DNA of 64,000 bases, from contig OX439129.1 of the NCBI GenBank assembly GCA_949318235.1, positions 5,393,213-5,457,212 of the forward strand, read 5' to 3'. The notes below the pieces were generated by a model that saw only the letters and a list, made by a program, of their open reading frames with translations, did no database searches and was not told the DNA's origin. Shown here in pieces: positions 32,401-41,671 of this stretch. This DNA comes from Ecdyonurus torrentis (taxonomy: Eukaryota > Arthropoda > Insecta > Ephemeroptera > Heptageniidae). A program made the translations under genes and the position numbers. Every line of letters starts with the position of its first letter. Position 1 is the stretch's first letter.

Positions 32401-33361
32401 GGAGAATTTCTTTTTCTTCAGAATCTCCCCATGATAGCGACGTGATTTCATTTTCTTTACTTAAGTTGTCAAGCTTTTGGATGTACTTCACTATGTTCTT
32501 GCCATCGTTCACTTTTACACCTGCAAGCCACATAAAATATGTTTTAGTTCAATTACGTACGTACGTACTTACACAGTGTTAATTGTGTTGTATTACGTCC
32601 ACGTGATCTATAGTATTGTTCGGAAACCCTCAATGTTTTCTTGCACCCAAAAATACGCATTACATTTTAATAACCATAGCTGATCGTCATTTTAGTAGCA
32701 GACAACAGCTGAGGGTTTACAAACAATATTTATGTATGTACAGTATATGTATCATATGTATATTTTAAATTGTTATGGGAGATGTGTTTTTGTGTGTTTT
32801 CTTCACTCTAAATTTGCAATGTTTTTTCTTACATATTAGGAAATCACGCACTGGATTGTAAAATATATTACATAATATTGCAATCGTGTGTGTGTACATA
32901 GAATGAAGAAATGTCCCTAAATTATAATTATAAAAAAAAACGCATAGATATCGCATCTTAGTTTTTGTATCACAGTTTGGGGAGCGACAATTAAGTGAGG
33001 GTGTTCCCTGTTGAGAGTTCCTTCCCAAGATGAAAATGTAATGTTACGACTATTAGGACTTATCTTTTACAACTAAATGTATACTTGTAAACAGAGAAAT
33101 TAGAGATAATGAACATTAAACAGGCAGTATAAAAATGTTTGTTTGACTCTTACGTCCAGTTTGCCATGTTGATGAGGTGTTATATTTCAATGTTTTTCTA
33201 TCTTACCAAGGATAACATCACACTAAAACTTATACTCTAATAGCAAGTATACATATTTGAGAGTTTAATGAAGTAAGAAAAAGTTAAAATTATGGAAAAT
33301 TACCTTTTAAAATACCAGTGGCAGTTCCTACAAAAACATTGAAATCTTTTCTGAACGCCAT
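26210..33361 (-). CDS. WDR74: WDR74 ribosome-biogenesis WD-repeat protein
   Basis: Seven exons: 33304-33361, 32286-32520, 30454-30655, 28815-28916, 28070-28167, 26873-27074 and 26210-26473. Phases agree throughout and give 386 residues, against about 385 in human WDR74. Recognisable stretches include the N-terminal FNVFVGTATGILKG, VATGGKSNDLKLWN, the FKAKNVPHN linker, VPVWVSDIAFLP, VRVYDPSAQRRPV, DLRYKGLKCGHYKGITGSVR and YLKSQLNC. The C-terminus is lysine-rich (VKKRKV, AKKKRKPKV), fitting a nucleolar localisation signal. WDR74 (yeast Nsa1) is known to act in nucleolar 60S subunit maturation with NVL2. Introns contain many MITEs. Its 5' end faces the SR gene. Confidence 0.95.
26873..27074 (-). 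CDS. WDR74: WDR74 exon 6
   Basis: Acceptor gttgcag, donor TCA|gtaagt, phase 2 to 0. Encodes HIVVGSGTGHMFLIDLRY through KKVLYS. Confidence 0.92.
27125..27580. mobile_element. Family D palindromic MITE
   Basis: Left arm ctgtctatgtgataattgat, agtaaaaattggga, aacccaggcc. Right arm: ccctgtcagtgtaagctcat, tctaatttttactgatct. Central palindrome around tactggccgctccctattgc. Related copy at 50150-50470. WDR74 intron 5. Confidence 0.7.
27590..27790. mobile_element. Family F MITE
   Basis: Contains acatcgcggttaatac, gtcctagcaatg, attagagaattttgctttgc and gtgctctaatttctctc, shared with 42915-43100 (opposite strand) and in part 53990-54170. Confidence 0.6.
28070..28167 (-). CDS. WDR74: WDR74 exon 5
   Basis: Acceptor gtgtcag, donor GG|gtaaat, phase 0 to 2. 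Encodes VRVYDPSAQRRPVINLDVH through AAASKP. Confidence 0.92.
28245..28395. mobile_element. Short MITE in WDR74 intron 4
   Basis: Imperfect inverted ends (acattgtgttaaccacttt and agtggttaacagtgtgttac) about 150 bp apart, with an inner inverted pair (ggaccaataagttc / ttcttattggttct). Confidence 0.6.
28405..28682 (+). repeat. Dispersed repeat G, copy 2
   Basis: Matches 14775-15065 over most of its length (atttaagagccactattttg, acatggcgacaaagc, ggatgtgaaaggggt). Confidence 0.65.
28815..28916 (-). CDS. WDR74: WDR74 exon 4
   Basis: Acceptor tttgtag, donor CAG|gtgaga, phase 0 to 0, 34 codons (VPHNHLQLEVPVWV through CTRYGQ). Confidence 0.92.
29336..29458. mobile_element. 'gttcgtaaacc' hairpin MITE, copy 2
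   Basis: Ends gttcgtaaaccctgtttttt and complement, interior ccaatgctttttaaatggaa. A poly-A run (29139-29163) precedes it in WDR74 intron 3. Confidence 0.75.
29470..29830. mobile_element. Family B palindromic MITE, near-perfect copy
   Basis: Arms of about 145 bp are nearly perfect complements (tcggtgaaaatcttgctagc, gcaatcgactccaagagaga, gccttcatcagtccttacag) with a tiny loop (tatgagtttctc). Probably the youngest family B copy here. Confidence 0.87.
29855..29985. mobile_element. MITE related to 45278-45465
   Basis: Shares gggaaaggaagtg, ccacgtg, aggcctagcttgctgct and tggtttcc with the copy at 45278-45465; ends are inverted around the core. Confidence 0.65.
30045..30300. mobile_element. GC-richer element with inverted 'atcgcaaacggca' blocks
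   Basis: atcgcaaacggca at 30089-30101 and its complement tgccgtttgcgat near 30267-30280 flank a GC-rich interior (ggcggcgtgtgagggg). Element limits are uncertain. WDR74 intron 3. Confidence 0.45.
30454..30655 (-). CDS. WDR74: WDR74 exon 3
   Basis: Acceptor cttgacag, donor AAT|gtaagg, phase 2 to 0. Encodes SIVTATSSGHVKLW through SVFKAKN, including the WD-type GGHLERLRHSPYN segment. Confidence 0.92.
30690..30890. mobile_element. Half of a family B MITE
   Basis: Only one arm is present: tagtttctctccgagtctgt, gactgataaaggcataac, tgtgctatcaagatt, ccaactatgggactctcttc, ggtttctcctagc. WDR74 intron 2. Confidence 0.7.
30961..31290 (+). repeat. Family M dispersed repeat, longest copy
   Basis: About 330 bp, GC-richer, including tttacatgcattcca, gaggtgcatgattg, tttccacggtttctctaggc, ccgggctgtgtactta and gactgggactgggattggt. 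Pieces recur at 10655-10735, 56996-57132 and perhaps 63960-64000. Starts near a box-B-like ggttcgagcca, so a SINE is possible but not shown. Confidence 0.6.
31490..32160. mobile_element. Family C MITE with nested insertion
   Basis: Ends agcgctggccttacttactt and complement; arms include agaagttgtatggagaggt and cacgtggcacacagtttagt. An inner palindrome (agagatttacttgagcacat) at 31650-31720 and a separate element at 31769-32039 lie inside. WDR74 intron 2. Confidence 0.75.
31769..32039. mobile_element. MITE nested in family C
   Basis: Ends tggtaaatgtactagttatt and, inverted, gataactagtacaattacca; continues ggcag on both sides. Interior GC-richer. A 60-bp palindrome at 34815-34862 (gtactagttatcagcag, ctaactagtacaatt) is probably an internally deleted relative. 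Confidence 0.75.
32286..32520 (-). CDS. WDR74: WDR74 exon 2
   Basis: Acceptor cttgcag, donor GG|gtgagc, phase 1 to 2. Encodes VKVNDGKNIVKYIQKLDNL through IIGITRYN. Confidence 0.92.
32612..32732. mobile_element. 'gttcgtaaacc' hairpin MITE, copy 3
   Basis: Ends attgttcggaaaccctc and gagggtttacaaacaat; WDR74 intron 1. The rest of that intron (32733-33303) is featureless. Confidence 0.7.
33304..33361 (-). CDS. WDR74: WDR74 exon 1
   Basis: ATG at 33361-33359; encodes MAFRKDFNVFVGTATGILK, ends phase 1 at G|gtaatt. Confidence 0.92.
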
Positions 33362-33793
33362 GCTTAAAACAGCTGGCCGGCAAAAAGAAAACAAATCAGT
33401 TGAGCATCTTTTGCTAATTTTTCTTAAAAATTACATTAATTTTTTTATTGTACATACATACTATTAAAATTTAATTTTTATTTTTTTACTTAATAAAATT
33501 TCTTAAGTTAATTTTTAAGGCACTAAAATAACAAAAAACTGACAAAAATCAAAACCACACAACCGGAAGTGGGCGAACACGGAACAGCGAACATTTCCGA
33601 TTCAAAGCTCTTGTTGATCGAAGTCCATTTTGTTGTTGTCATTTTCAATTTTAATTTTGACGTTTTTAAAGAGCATTAGCTCTGATAAATAATTGTGAGT
33701 ATACTTGCTACGTTAGTTATAAACGTGCTGATCAATTGGAAATATTTCTAACACCTTTGCTCTTTGTTTTTTTAGTAAAAACATCGTCGGACG
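33362..33793. promoter_or_regulatory. Shared divergent promoter of WDR74 and the SR gene
   Basis: The two start codons lie 432 bp apart on opposite strands. An ETS-type ccggaagt is at 33563-33570 in a locally GC-richer patch. The SR leader appears spliced: donor aatt|gtgagt at 33695 and acceptor tttttttag ending 33774. The transcription starts themselves cannot be placed. Confidence 0.6.
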
Positions 33794-33854
33794 ATGTCGC
33801 GGTACGGACGCGATTCCGGCTCGGCAGATTGCAAAATCTACGTTGGTGATTTAG
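33794..33854 (+). CDS. SRSF7: SR gene exon 1
   Basis: ATG follows an acceptor at 33773-33774; encodes [20 protein letters not shown], ends phase 1 at G|gtaaat. Confidence 0.92.
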
Positions 33855-36800
33855 GTAAATTTAAAGACCGTTTTTACATAACTTAAGTTAATATTTTTAA
33901 TTTATATGAAATGAAAATTTGAATGCCAGGTTCGAACGCCTCCAAACAAGAGCTCGAGGAGGCTTTCTCATACTATGGACCACTTCGCAATGTTTGGGTT
34001 GCGAGGAACCCACCTGGATTTGCTTTTGTGGAATTTGAGGAGCCTAGAGACGCTGAGGACGCAGTTCGAGGCTTAGATGGACGGTAAGTCTTCCATTATT
34101 AATTAACCTCTTAAATCTTAAGCCATTGATGTAATTATGTAGTGGAGACATTGATAATGACACCTGTAGATGCACTTCCTACTGGTATGTATGTATGTAC
34201 ACATGATTGTGATGGTCTGTTTTACATGCCACTCCTAGGCTAGGTCTAAATTTGCAATGTTATTCTCAACAAAAACTTGCTGGGTTCATATAGTACATAC
34301 ATAAAATATATACATATATATTTACACAATTGTGTATACATACAGTTCATATGTATCAATGTTGTTGCTCGTTGATCAAACAAAATGTTTATCTCGTTTT
34401 TTTATCAGTGAAAGCAAAATGTCAATCTCACGTCAGTTTTTGTCAACAGAAGCAAAATGTCTATCTCGTTTCTTGAAGCTCAAGACATTATCACAATTCT
34501 TATCCCACCCCTGCGATAGCGTCCATAAAGTTAGCATTGTCCAAACTTTAATTATTGCTGCGCTAAAAAAGGACTGCTGTCCTAGGCTTAAGCAAAATTT
34601 GTAAGTCGAGCGCCATCTACGTACATCATGTTTGGAAACAACTTGCACATTTTGCTTCTCGTGATAAAAAAATAATAAAACATACACATTTTGCTTCTGC
34701 TGATAATAAAAAAAAAAAAACGAGACAGATATTTTGTTCCCAACAACATCTACCGGTACATATATGTATATGTATACACTCCACAGGGTTGTAGGTATGT
34801 GGTAGTTACATAATTGTATGTGTACTAGTTATCAGCAGTTGCTAACTAGTACAATTTTCATACATCATAACACTAAAACTACGTGAATATTTTGCTCATA
34901 AAAACCAAATTGTAAATTGAGAAGGCCTCATACAGAAGGCCTGTACAATGTTTCCCTCAATTCTACATTCTTTCCATTTTGTTTCCACACATCCAGCTGA
35001 ATATAATATCATTAATCTAATTTAAACTTTGTTGTGTTGGACAGAACTATCTGTGGTCGTCGAGTGCGTGTGGAGATGTCAAACGGTGCTGGCAAGTCAC
35101 GTTCTTACGGCGGAGGAGGAGGAGGAGGAGGTGGCGGCGGAGGAGGAGGTCAGGGCCGCAGGGGACGTCCATTCCACCCCGAGGATCGCTGCTACGAGTG
35201 TGGTGAGCGTGGGCACTATGCTCGCGACTGCTCTCGCTACAGTCGTCGCGGAGGAGGTGGCGGGCGCAGGAGGTTCGTAGCCTGCTTGTTCCTAAGCTTG
35301 CTTACTTCAATGTGGCTGCTTGAACTCATTTTATCTTGTGTTAAAGAAACGACTTTTCATTACAAAAATAAACACTTCAAAATTATTTCAATAATGTTAG
35401 GTTGAAAGTCGACAATTTTTCCTTTCTTGTCAGTAAAATAACCATTGTTCATATATACATATATTTTCTGCTTATCTTCTTCATATTGCTCAATTGATTT
35501 GTCAAGTTTTAAAAGTGAATCAAGCTATGGTTTTTATTACTGAAAGGTGGGTTGACTTTGCCACCCCATTTTTCATCCACTTACTATTTATTGCAAGATC
35601 TGTATGATTTCCATATTCTGAGATATACAGACCAGGTACACTGGATTGTAAAATTAAATTTTACCATTCAAAATCTAGCACTAAATTTTCAATGTTATTC
35701 TTATGAGGGAAAAAAAATAAAAAAAATCAGGATTTAAATGGTAAAATATATTATTACAACCATGTGTATGTATGTACTTTGCATTGGTTTTAGAATCATG
35801 ACATTTCTACAATAACTAGTAGGTCACCCCACCTAATGGCATTTTATTAAAAACATACCAGGTACTACAGATTCTCTCCTACGTTAATGATAAATACTTC
35901 AGTGTCACATTTAAGCCTCGTTCACAATGGACTTTTTATAAGTTTTCTTAAGTGAAAATGCTAATTTTTTCCACTTAAGAACGATTGGTGTTCACAATGA
36001 AACTATTGTTGCACTTAAGAATTTTCTTAATTGGTTTCACTTAACAATTTTTTTTTCTTAATTTTTCTTAATTTTTCTTAAGTAGCTAATTAGAAGAATT
36101 ATTTGAATTTACGTAAGAATCAAACCCTTGTTGATTCTTACGTAAATTCAAATAATTCTTCTAATTAGCCACTTAAGAAAAATTAAGAAAAAAATTTATT
36201 AAGTGAAAGTTCTACGTAAAAAATGAAGAAAAAAAAATCTTAAGTGGAAATCAAACTTTTTTCTTAATTTGAAAAAATTAGCGTTTTCACTTTAGAAAAG
36301 TCCATTGTGAACGAGGCTTTACTTAACCATTGACCTCGGACTTGGTGCAACTTTTTAATGTTATTATTATTTAATTTTTAGCATAAGTCTGTATTGCTTT
36401 CAATACCATGTGTACTAAATTTTGCATCTATTTGTCCATTGGTTATATAGACATGAGAAATATAGGACGTCATGTTATTTTTCCCACATAACCATGGGAT
36501 TTGAAATTTGGCATGTACTCATGCTACTGAACTGAAGGCAATATAAACTTATGTTGAAAGTTTAAAAAAAAATACTCCACATCTGAGGTTAATTCTAATA
36601 CTGTTCTGTTCGTAAACCCTGTCTGTTCTTTGCTCCTAAAATGATGATCAACGTTGGTTATTTAAATGGAATGCAAAAGAAAACAGGGTTTATGAACAAC
36701 ACTCCTGAAACAGTAGGGGAGGTTCTGTCGTTCAAATTCTCATTTTTAAAACTTCCAACAATGAAAATTAAAGAAAAGGATAGAATAACCAGCAAGGGCC

Positions 36801-39416
36801 TTACCACAGTAGAAGTTCTATGGAGAGGTCGAAGTCTCGCATGGTACAGTGTTTTGTTATAAAAAAGTTCATTTTATAACTGAGAGCTTTCGTCATATAT
36901 TAATGACATTATCAATCAAAGAAGAAAATTACTTGAGCACATCACATCTCAAGTAATTTTCTTCTTTGATTGATAATGTCATTAATATATGATGAAAGCT
37001 CTCAGTTATAAAATGAACTTTTTTATTACAAAACACTATACCATGCGAGACTTCGACCTCTCCATAGAACTTCTACTGTGGTATGGCCCTTGCTGGTTAT
37101 TCTATCCTTTTCTTTAATATTGATCCTAACCGCAATGTTTTTTTTCCTTAAATTGATTCCAACAATGAAATAATAACTTTTCCTAAGCTTGCTTCGTAAC
37201 TTAAGCTTACACTGGGGGAGAACAGAATCAGATTTGTGATAAAAAGTTGCCTTCTAAACACAAAATCAAATGTGTTTCAAGTGAAGTGTGCTGTTACATA
37301 CTAAGTACAAATCTATATATATACCTAGGTCATGTGTGTATAGGATTTCTACCATGCATTATTATTATTATTATTATTATTATTTGTTAACTATATTATT
37401 GATACAGACTTCCAAACAATCCATTATTTCAAGTTTGATAATTTATATTCCTGTTACGTTTTTGTAGGCAGTACGGCTGATCTGCTAATACATTCTTACG
37501 AGAACTTTAAACAAAAAAAGTAAATATATAAAAAAAAAGTCATAAATTATAGACTAAAAAAAAAAAAAAAAAAAGTCGATCCTCAGAACTTCTGAGTTTG
37601 TTGAATCATCGAGACCTTCTGTCTGAGTGGCTGTTCTTCTCGTCACTGAAAGAGCTGCTAGCCACTGCTACGTCCCTCTATCCCTCTGTCGAGCGAGACT
37701 GCCAGACTTCGTAGTGTACAAAATATTCAAACAAACAAACAAAAAAATATTGACTGAGAGTCTGTCTGCCAGTACTTCACTGTCCCCCTGTCGAGCGAGA
37801 CTGCCAGACTTCGTAGTTTACAAAATATTGAAACAAACAAAAATGTTGATCGAGCAAGTCAGTCTGCTAGTACTTCACTTTTGTATTTGAGTACCACGTC
37901 AGCAAGCAGGTCACTAGACTTCAAAATCAGCTTACTTACTTACATAGTCATGTATAATTAATTAGGAAAGGTTAATCCATTTCGGTTTGAATATGTAATC
38001 AAAGAGAGGAAAGGAGAAACCAACAAGCAAGCAGTGGCTTACTTACCTCAATGAGGTCCTCATGTAGCTTGGTGAAAGTCTTGATGGCACAGCTTACACA
38101 AATATTTACAAGTTTACTGAAACAGCCAGCCCTCTTCTTCAGTTGCTTAGAGTACTCAAAGGTCTTTATTGTACTCTATAATCTAAGCAACTGAAGAAGA
38201 GAGCTGGCTGTTGCCCTCAAAACATCTTACGTTAGTAAACTTGTAAATATTTGTGTAAGCTGTGCCATCAAGACTTTCACCAAGCTACGTGAGGACCTCA
38301 TCATGGTAAGTAAGACACTGCTTGCTTCAGGCTCGGACTGGCCATAAGAGCAAGTCCGTAATTGCGGACGTGGCCCCCCCTGTTTGGATGCCCCTAAGGC
38401 CTAAAAAGGGGCGTAACTAGGGTGTTACGCCCCCTTTGTGGCCCCTAAAGAGTGTTTTGCGGACGAGGCCCCTTGATTGCCAGTCCGACCCTGGCTTGCT
38501 TGTTGGTTTCTCCTCCCCTTTCTTTGATAACATATTACTTATATACCTAGTCAGTTTTTACCTCTAATTTACATACTGTACATACCCTGTTTTAACTACG
38601 ATCATAATATCTTTTGGTAATTTAACTTTGCAGTAAAACCTCTTGACATGCAAGTATTTTGTTGAGACAAAACAATAACAAGAAACCCCATTTTATTTAT
38701 GTTTATTATTTTCATGCGTTTAGTAACAAAATTAATACCCTCGAGTGGGGTGACTTTGGCCAGATTTTCAAGTCATATTTCCTCCCCAACTAAAACACAT
38801 AGAAACGTAAAACAAAAGCTGCAAGCTATAGGGTGTGTACGCATGACGTCATTCTGAGTGCTTTTCGATGCTCATCTTGAGTAATGAATAACATTGCTCA
38901 GTATAGGGCAAACAAAGTTTTTGGCTATTTTCCTTGGAAATAAGATATTTTTTTGCTTATTATTATTTTTCTGGCATACTTGAGGTACTAATTCAACCTG
39001 TTAACAGCATCAATGCTCTCAAAAAAATCGCGAAGTATTTTTAAACCGGCAAAATGTACCATTTTCCTATACCAGCCAATGTTATTTAGTACTCACTTAT
39101 GACGTCGACTTTAACATGAATGAAACCACCCTATTAAGTGCAACAATTGAGCTTTACTTTAGTTTTTGTTTCATGTTTCTATGAGAAATGTTAATTGGCG
39201 ATGCTTGATATTTCCGCTCTTCATGCTCTCAGCTTGGCCACACAGACCAAAGGTATTCTTACCTCTGCTACGTTAAGTCTCACTAATATTAATGATGTTC
39301 GTAAACCTTGTCTGTTCCCTGCTCTTGAAATGACAATCAACATTGGTTATTCAAATGAAATGAGCATTTTTTTTTGGTGCAAGAGAACAGGGTTTACGAA
39401 CAACGCCTCTCTCTCT

Positions 39417-39448
<32 letters not shown>

Positions 39449-40499
39449 GGAGGGGGGGGGGGGGGGTATTTCTATAATAAGTATGTCAGGATAGGAAGTT
39501 GTGGAGGTCTATCACTGGGTCAGCATAAAACATCTGTGTTGTTGGCTTACCCCGAAAGGGATTTATAGCGTCATGATATGTATGTATGTATGTATTTTTA
39601 ATACTGCAAATCATGCTGTCAAGAGGTTTTACTGCATTATTGCAAACAAAATTATGTGTGTTTGGGTTGCTGTGCCAGGAAATCCCTCATTAACTGGCAA
39701 GAAAAGTAAGTTATTGCTGAGCAAGAAGTTGCACTTATGTTGTGCGACCAATGATCCCGTTGTATACAATACATTGAGCTAGTCCCTCAATGGAAAACAA
39801 AATGGAGGTAAAAATGTATATCAGTAGTGGGATATAAAAGTAGCCTTATCAATGCAGTTTTTGTACATACCCTGCTTGCCAACTAAATCCTGGCTATTTT
39901 TATTGTGTTTGTTTGTTTGCTCAAAGGCTAATTTATATGAGAATACCTATCATTAATTTTTTTTCCAGGATATTTTTATTTCAAATATTGACTAATAAAG
40001 AAGATACTGTTCTGATAAGCAGGTTCGCTCACATCCCCTTGTGTTTCTGCGTACTGTGCATGTATAGTGGGTACAAACAGAAGAGGATGTCAGTGAAATT
40101 GTTTAGAGTCAGTTGCTTCTTTATCAGTGAATTGCTTGTTAGTTAGAAAGTTGCCCTGCCCTCAAAATTAAATATTGTAAATACCAATGAAATTTGCAGA
40201 CTAAACATAATTTTATTGTAATTACTAATGTAAAGAAAAGTAAGAGACAGGTAATTATTGCGCCCACACAGACAGCAGGCAGTGCAGTCACGTGTTATGT
40301 TTCTGACTTATGTCACTAACTCCGCAGGTCTTACTCTCGCTCTCGCAGTCGTGATCGTCGCAGTCGCTCGCGCTCAGTCTCTCGCTCGCGCTCCAGGTCA
40401 CGCTCTCTACGTCGCTCACCGCCACCACGGCGCTCGCCTCCTCGCAGAACTCCACGCGACTCACGAAGCCACAGTCGCTCCAAGTCTCGCAGTCGCTAG
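33794..40499 (+). CDS. SRSF7: SRSF7/9G8-like SR splicing factor
   Basis: Four coding exons: 33794-33854, 33930-34083, 35045-35272 and 40328-40499, 204 residues. The RRM has RNP2 KIYVGDLG and RNP1 GFAFVEFE. Then come a glycine run (14 residues), a CCHC knuckle [14 protein letters not shown] (C-x2-C-x4-H-x4-C) and an RS domain ([16 protein letters not shown] to SKSRSR). RRM plus a single knuckle plus RS is the SRSF7 arrangement; insect homologues are often called x16. Such proteins act in the nucleus in exon definition, 3' end choice and mRNA export. The 5-kb intron 3 separates the knuckle from the RS domain and is full of inverted repeats. Confidence 0.93.
33930..34083 (+). CDS. SRSF7: SR gene exon 2 (RRM)
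   Basis: Acceptor atgccag, donor CG|gtaagt, phase 1 to 2. Encodes [16 protein letters not shown] through AVRGLDG. Confidence 0.93.
34359..34750. mobile_element. Inverted-end element with internal 'caaaatgtctatctcg' repeats
   Basis: Ends are gttgttgctcgttgatcaaa-like and inverted (gttcccaacaacatc). Each arm contains two or three copies of a unit with gcaaaatgt and tctcg. A central gcgccatctac is shared with the relative at 50480-50695. SR gene intron 2. Confidence 0.65.
35045..35272 (+). CDS. SRSF7: SR gene exon 3 (glycine run and CCHC knuckle)
   Basis: Acceptor ttggacag, donor AG|gttcgt (weaker than its neighbours), phase 2 to 2. Encodes [14 protein letters not shown] through the knuckle and [10 protein letters not shown]. 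Reading through the donor adds about 40 codons before a stop, a possible RS-less form. Confidence 0.92.
35912..36320. mobile_element. Large palindrome, about 409 bp
   Basis: Starts taagcctcgttcacaatgga and ends with its complement. Arms approach 200 bp with runs of ttttcttaattttt and a near-perfect centre (aattcaaataattcttctaa). Single copy in the window; SR gene intron 3. Confidence 0.8.
36600..36706. mobile_element. 'gttcgtaaacc' hairpin MITE, copy 4
   Basis: gttcgtaaaccctgtctgtt on the left and its near-complement on the right, interior atgatcaacgttggttattt. Confidence 0.75.
36763..37160. mobile_element. Family C palindromic MITE, near-perfect copy
   Basis: Arms of about 175 bp: aaagaaaaggatagaataac, cagcaagggccttaccacag, tggagaggtcgaagtctcgc, aaaagttcattttataactg. 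Centre gcacatcacatct. The right end continues ttgatcctaaccgcaatg, related to the family B terminus. Confidence 0.87.
37469..37519 (+). ncRNA. Candidate poison exon of the SR gene (uncertain)
   Basis: A plausible acceptor (acgtttttgtag) precedes gcagtacggctgatct. Spliced to exon 3 it would read R-Q-Y-G and then TGA. A weak donor (aaaaa|gtaaat) lies near 37520. SRSF genes commonly carry poison exons in this intron; the present case is inference only. Confidence 0.25.
37686..37835 (+). repeat. Direct repeat in SR intron 3
   Basis: ctgtcgagcgagactgccag followed by acttcgtagt and a tacaaaatatt-aaacaaac tail occurs twice, at about 37686 and 37793. Locally GC-richer sequence of unknown role. Confidence 0.75.
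37965..38545. mobile_element. Family E palindromic MITE, interrupted by a small hAT element
   Basis: Arms: accaacaagcaagcagtg, tcctcatgtagcttggtga, gtcttgatggcacagcttac, cttcttcagttgcttaga. The right arm is split at 38328-38493. A second copy is at 49110-49425. Confidence 0.85.
38328..38493. mobile_element. 166-bp hAT-type MITE
   Basis: Ends CAGGCTCGGACTGGC and, inverted, GCCAGTCCGACCCTG. Flanked by an exact 8-bp duplication gcttgctt (38320-38327 and 38494-38501). GC-rich interior with an inner palindrome (aaggggcgtaac). Eight-base duplications and CAGGG ends are typical of hAT elements. Confidence 0.9.
38829..39133 (+). mobile_element. Family I MITE, copy 3
   Basis: tatagggtgtgtacgcatga to gaaaccaccctat; almost identical to 62206-62509 over the whole length. 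Confidence 0.75.
39287..39406. mobile_element. 'gttcgtaaacc' hairpin MITE, copy 5
   Basis: atgatgttcgtaaaccttgt and complement. Followed by T-rich and G-rich homopolymers (39421-39466). Confidence 0.75.
40328..40499 (+). CDS. SRSF7: SR gene exon 4 (RS domain)
   Basis: Acceptor ctccgcag; one leading base completes Arg, then [11 protein letters not shown] through KSRSR and TAG at 40497-40499. A further intron in the 3' UTR is likely: donor gtttg|gtaagc at 40516, acceptor tgtttcag ending 41018. Confidence 0.92.
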
Positions 40500-40689
40500 G
40501 TGAACTCACTGTTTGGTAAGCAAGTGAAAATGTTAACTTTATTAAACCTTGATTTATAGAACTAAAGGTAACAATTTAAATAATCATTTAAAACATAGTC
40601 TTCAATTAATCAGGCGTTAATTTGTTGTAAATTATGATAATAATAAATTGTAATAATCAATAACTTCGTTATAGTTTTGCAAAAATAAA

Positions 40690-40862
40690 GAAAATAAGCC
40701 ATAGCAGTCAGGTTGATAAGTTTGAAAGAGGAACTAGGATAGAGGAAGCCAACGAATAGTGAAGAGATAGAGTCCCATAGTTTGGTGTACTGGAAATCTT
40801 GCTAGCACCAAACTATGTGACTTTCACTATGGTAAGACCAGCGCTGGTTTCCTCTATCAACA
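40690..40862. mobile_element. Internally deleted family B MITE in the SR 3' UTR intron
   Basis: About 170 bp: caggttgataagtttgaaag, gtcccatagtttggtg, then directly agcaccaaactatgtgactt and agcgctggtttcctctatca. The central 170 bp of the family is missing. Confidence 0.75.
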
Positions 40863-41350
40863 TCAATGTGATATTATTATTATTACAGTAAACTCTCAAT
40901 TTTGTGAAATTTAGTTTTGCAATTTCTGTGTCTCTCGTGATCTCACAAAATGTAAAATTTGACTGAATTATTTGAATTGTATTGAACTAATATATAGGAC
41001 TGACATGTTTTGTTTCAGCAGTGCAGATGCCAGTAGTGATTGATTGATTGGTAACATGTTGTGGACACCACCCTCTCACCTTTAGTATGACAAAGTGACC
41101 ATCACGTACTCACCAATCAGCATTCCATTTCCACTGTCTGTCTGTGTGTCTGTCGTATAGCTCACATTTCTTTGCATTTATCTTTTATTTTAATTACCTA
41201 TCAGTCAAACTAGTTTTCTTATAAGATTTACAAAAAAGTGTATTGTAACATTTTACCATAACTATATTAAAAAAATATATCCTCCAAAATATGATACCTA
41301 ATATATCTTTATAGAAAACATAACAAAATATAAATATATGTAAAAGTTAA

Positions 41351-41356
41351 AATAAA
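41351..41356 (+). terminator. SRSF7: Candidate poly(A) signal for the SR gene
   Basis: AATAAA at the end of an AT-rich 3' UTR, beyond the inferred last UTR exon starting at 41019. Confidence 0.45.
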
Positions 41357-41412
41357 ATTGCACACAGTATATATATACAAACATGCACATTTTATTGTGT
41401 ATTAATTCCTAA

Positions 41413-41622
41413 TCATATGATAGTGTATAACCATATAGGCCTAGAATCTTGGATGTGGACGTCTTCGGCTCGGACTTCTTCATAATCGATTTTGCCGTTC
41501 CGCCCAGAATGACAGAACGGTTTACACCTCGAGGAGGAGCCTCGACTGGTCAAATTGCCGCTAAGGCAGGCCGCGACTAGATTACATTCATGTGCATGTG
41601 ACCCCCACGTCCCACGGCACAT
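41413..41622 (-). other. GC-rich unassigned open frame
   Basis: A 69-residue frame (HECNLVAACLSGN, SSSRCKPFCHSGRNGKIDYEE) in a patch far richer in GC than its surroundings. I do not recognise it and no clear splice sites bound it. It could be an isolated exon, a transposon remnant or chance. Confidence 0.25.
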
Positions 41623-41671
41623 GAAAGCGTGGACTAGTAAAAAATGTTATCAAATATAGGCCTATATGTTA

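Noticed and set aside
35029..35280. Overlapping Glu/Val-rich frame in SR exon 3
   Set aside because: An alternative frame of the glycine run; the RRM-knuckle frame is clearly the real one.
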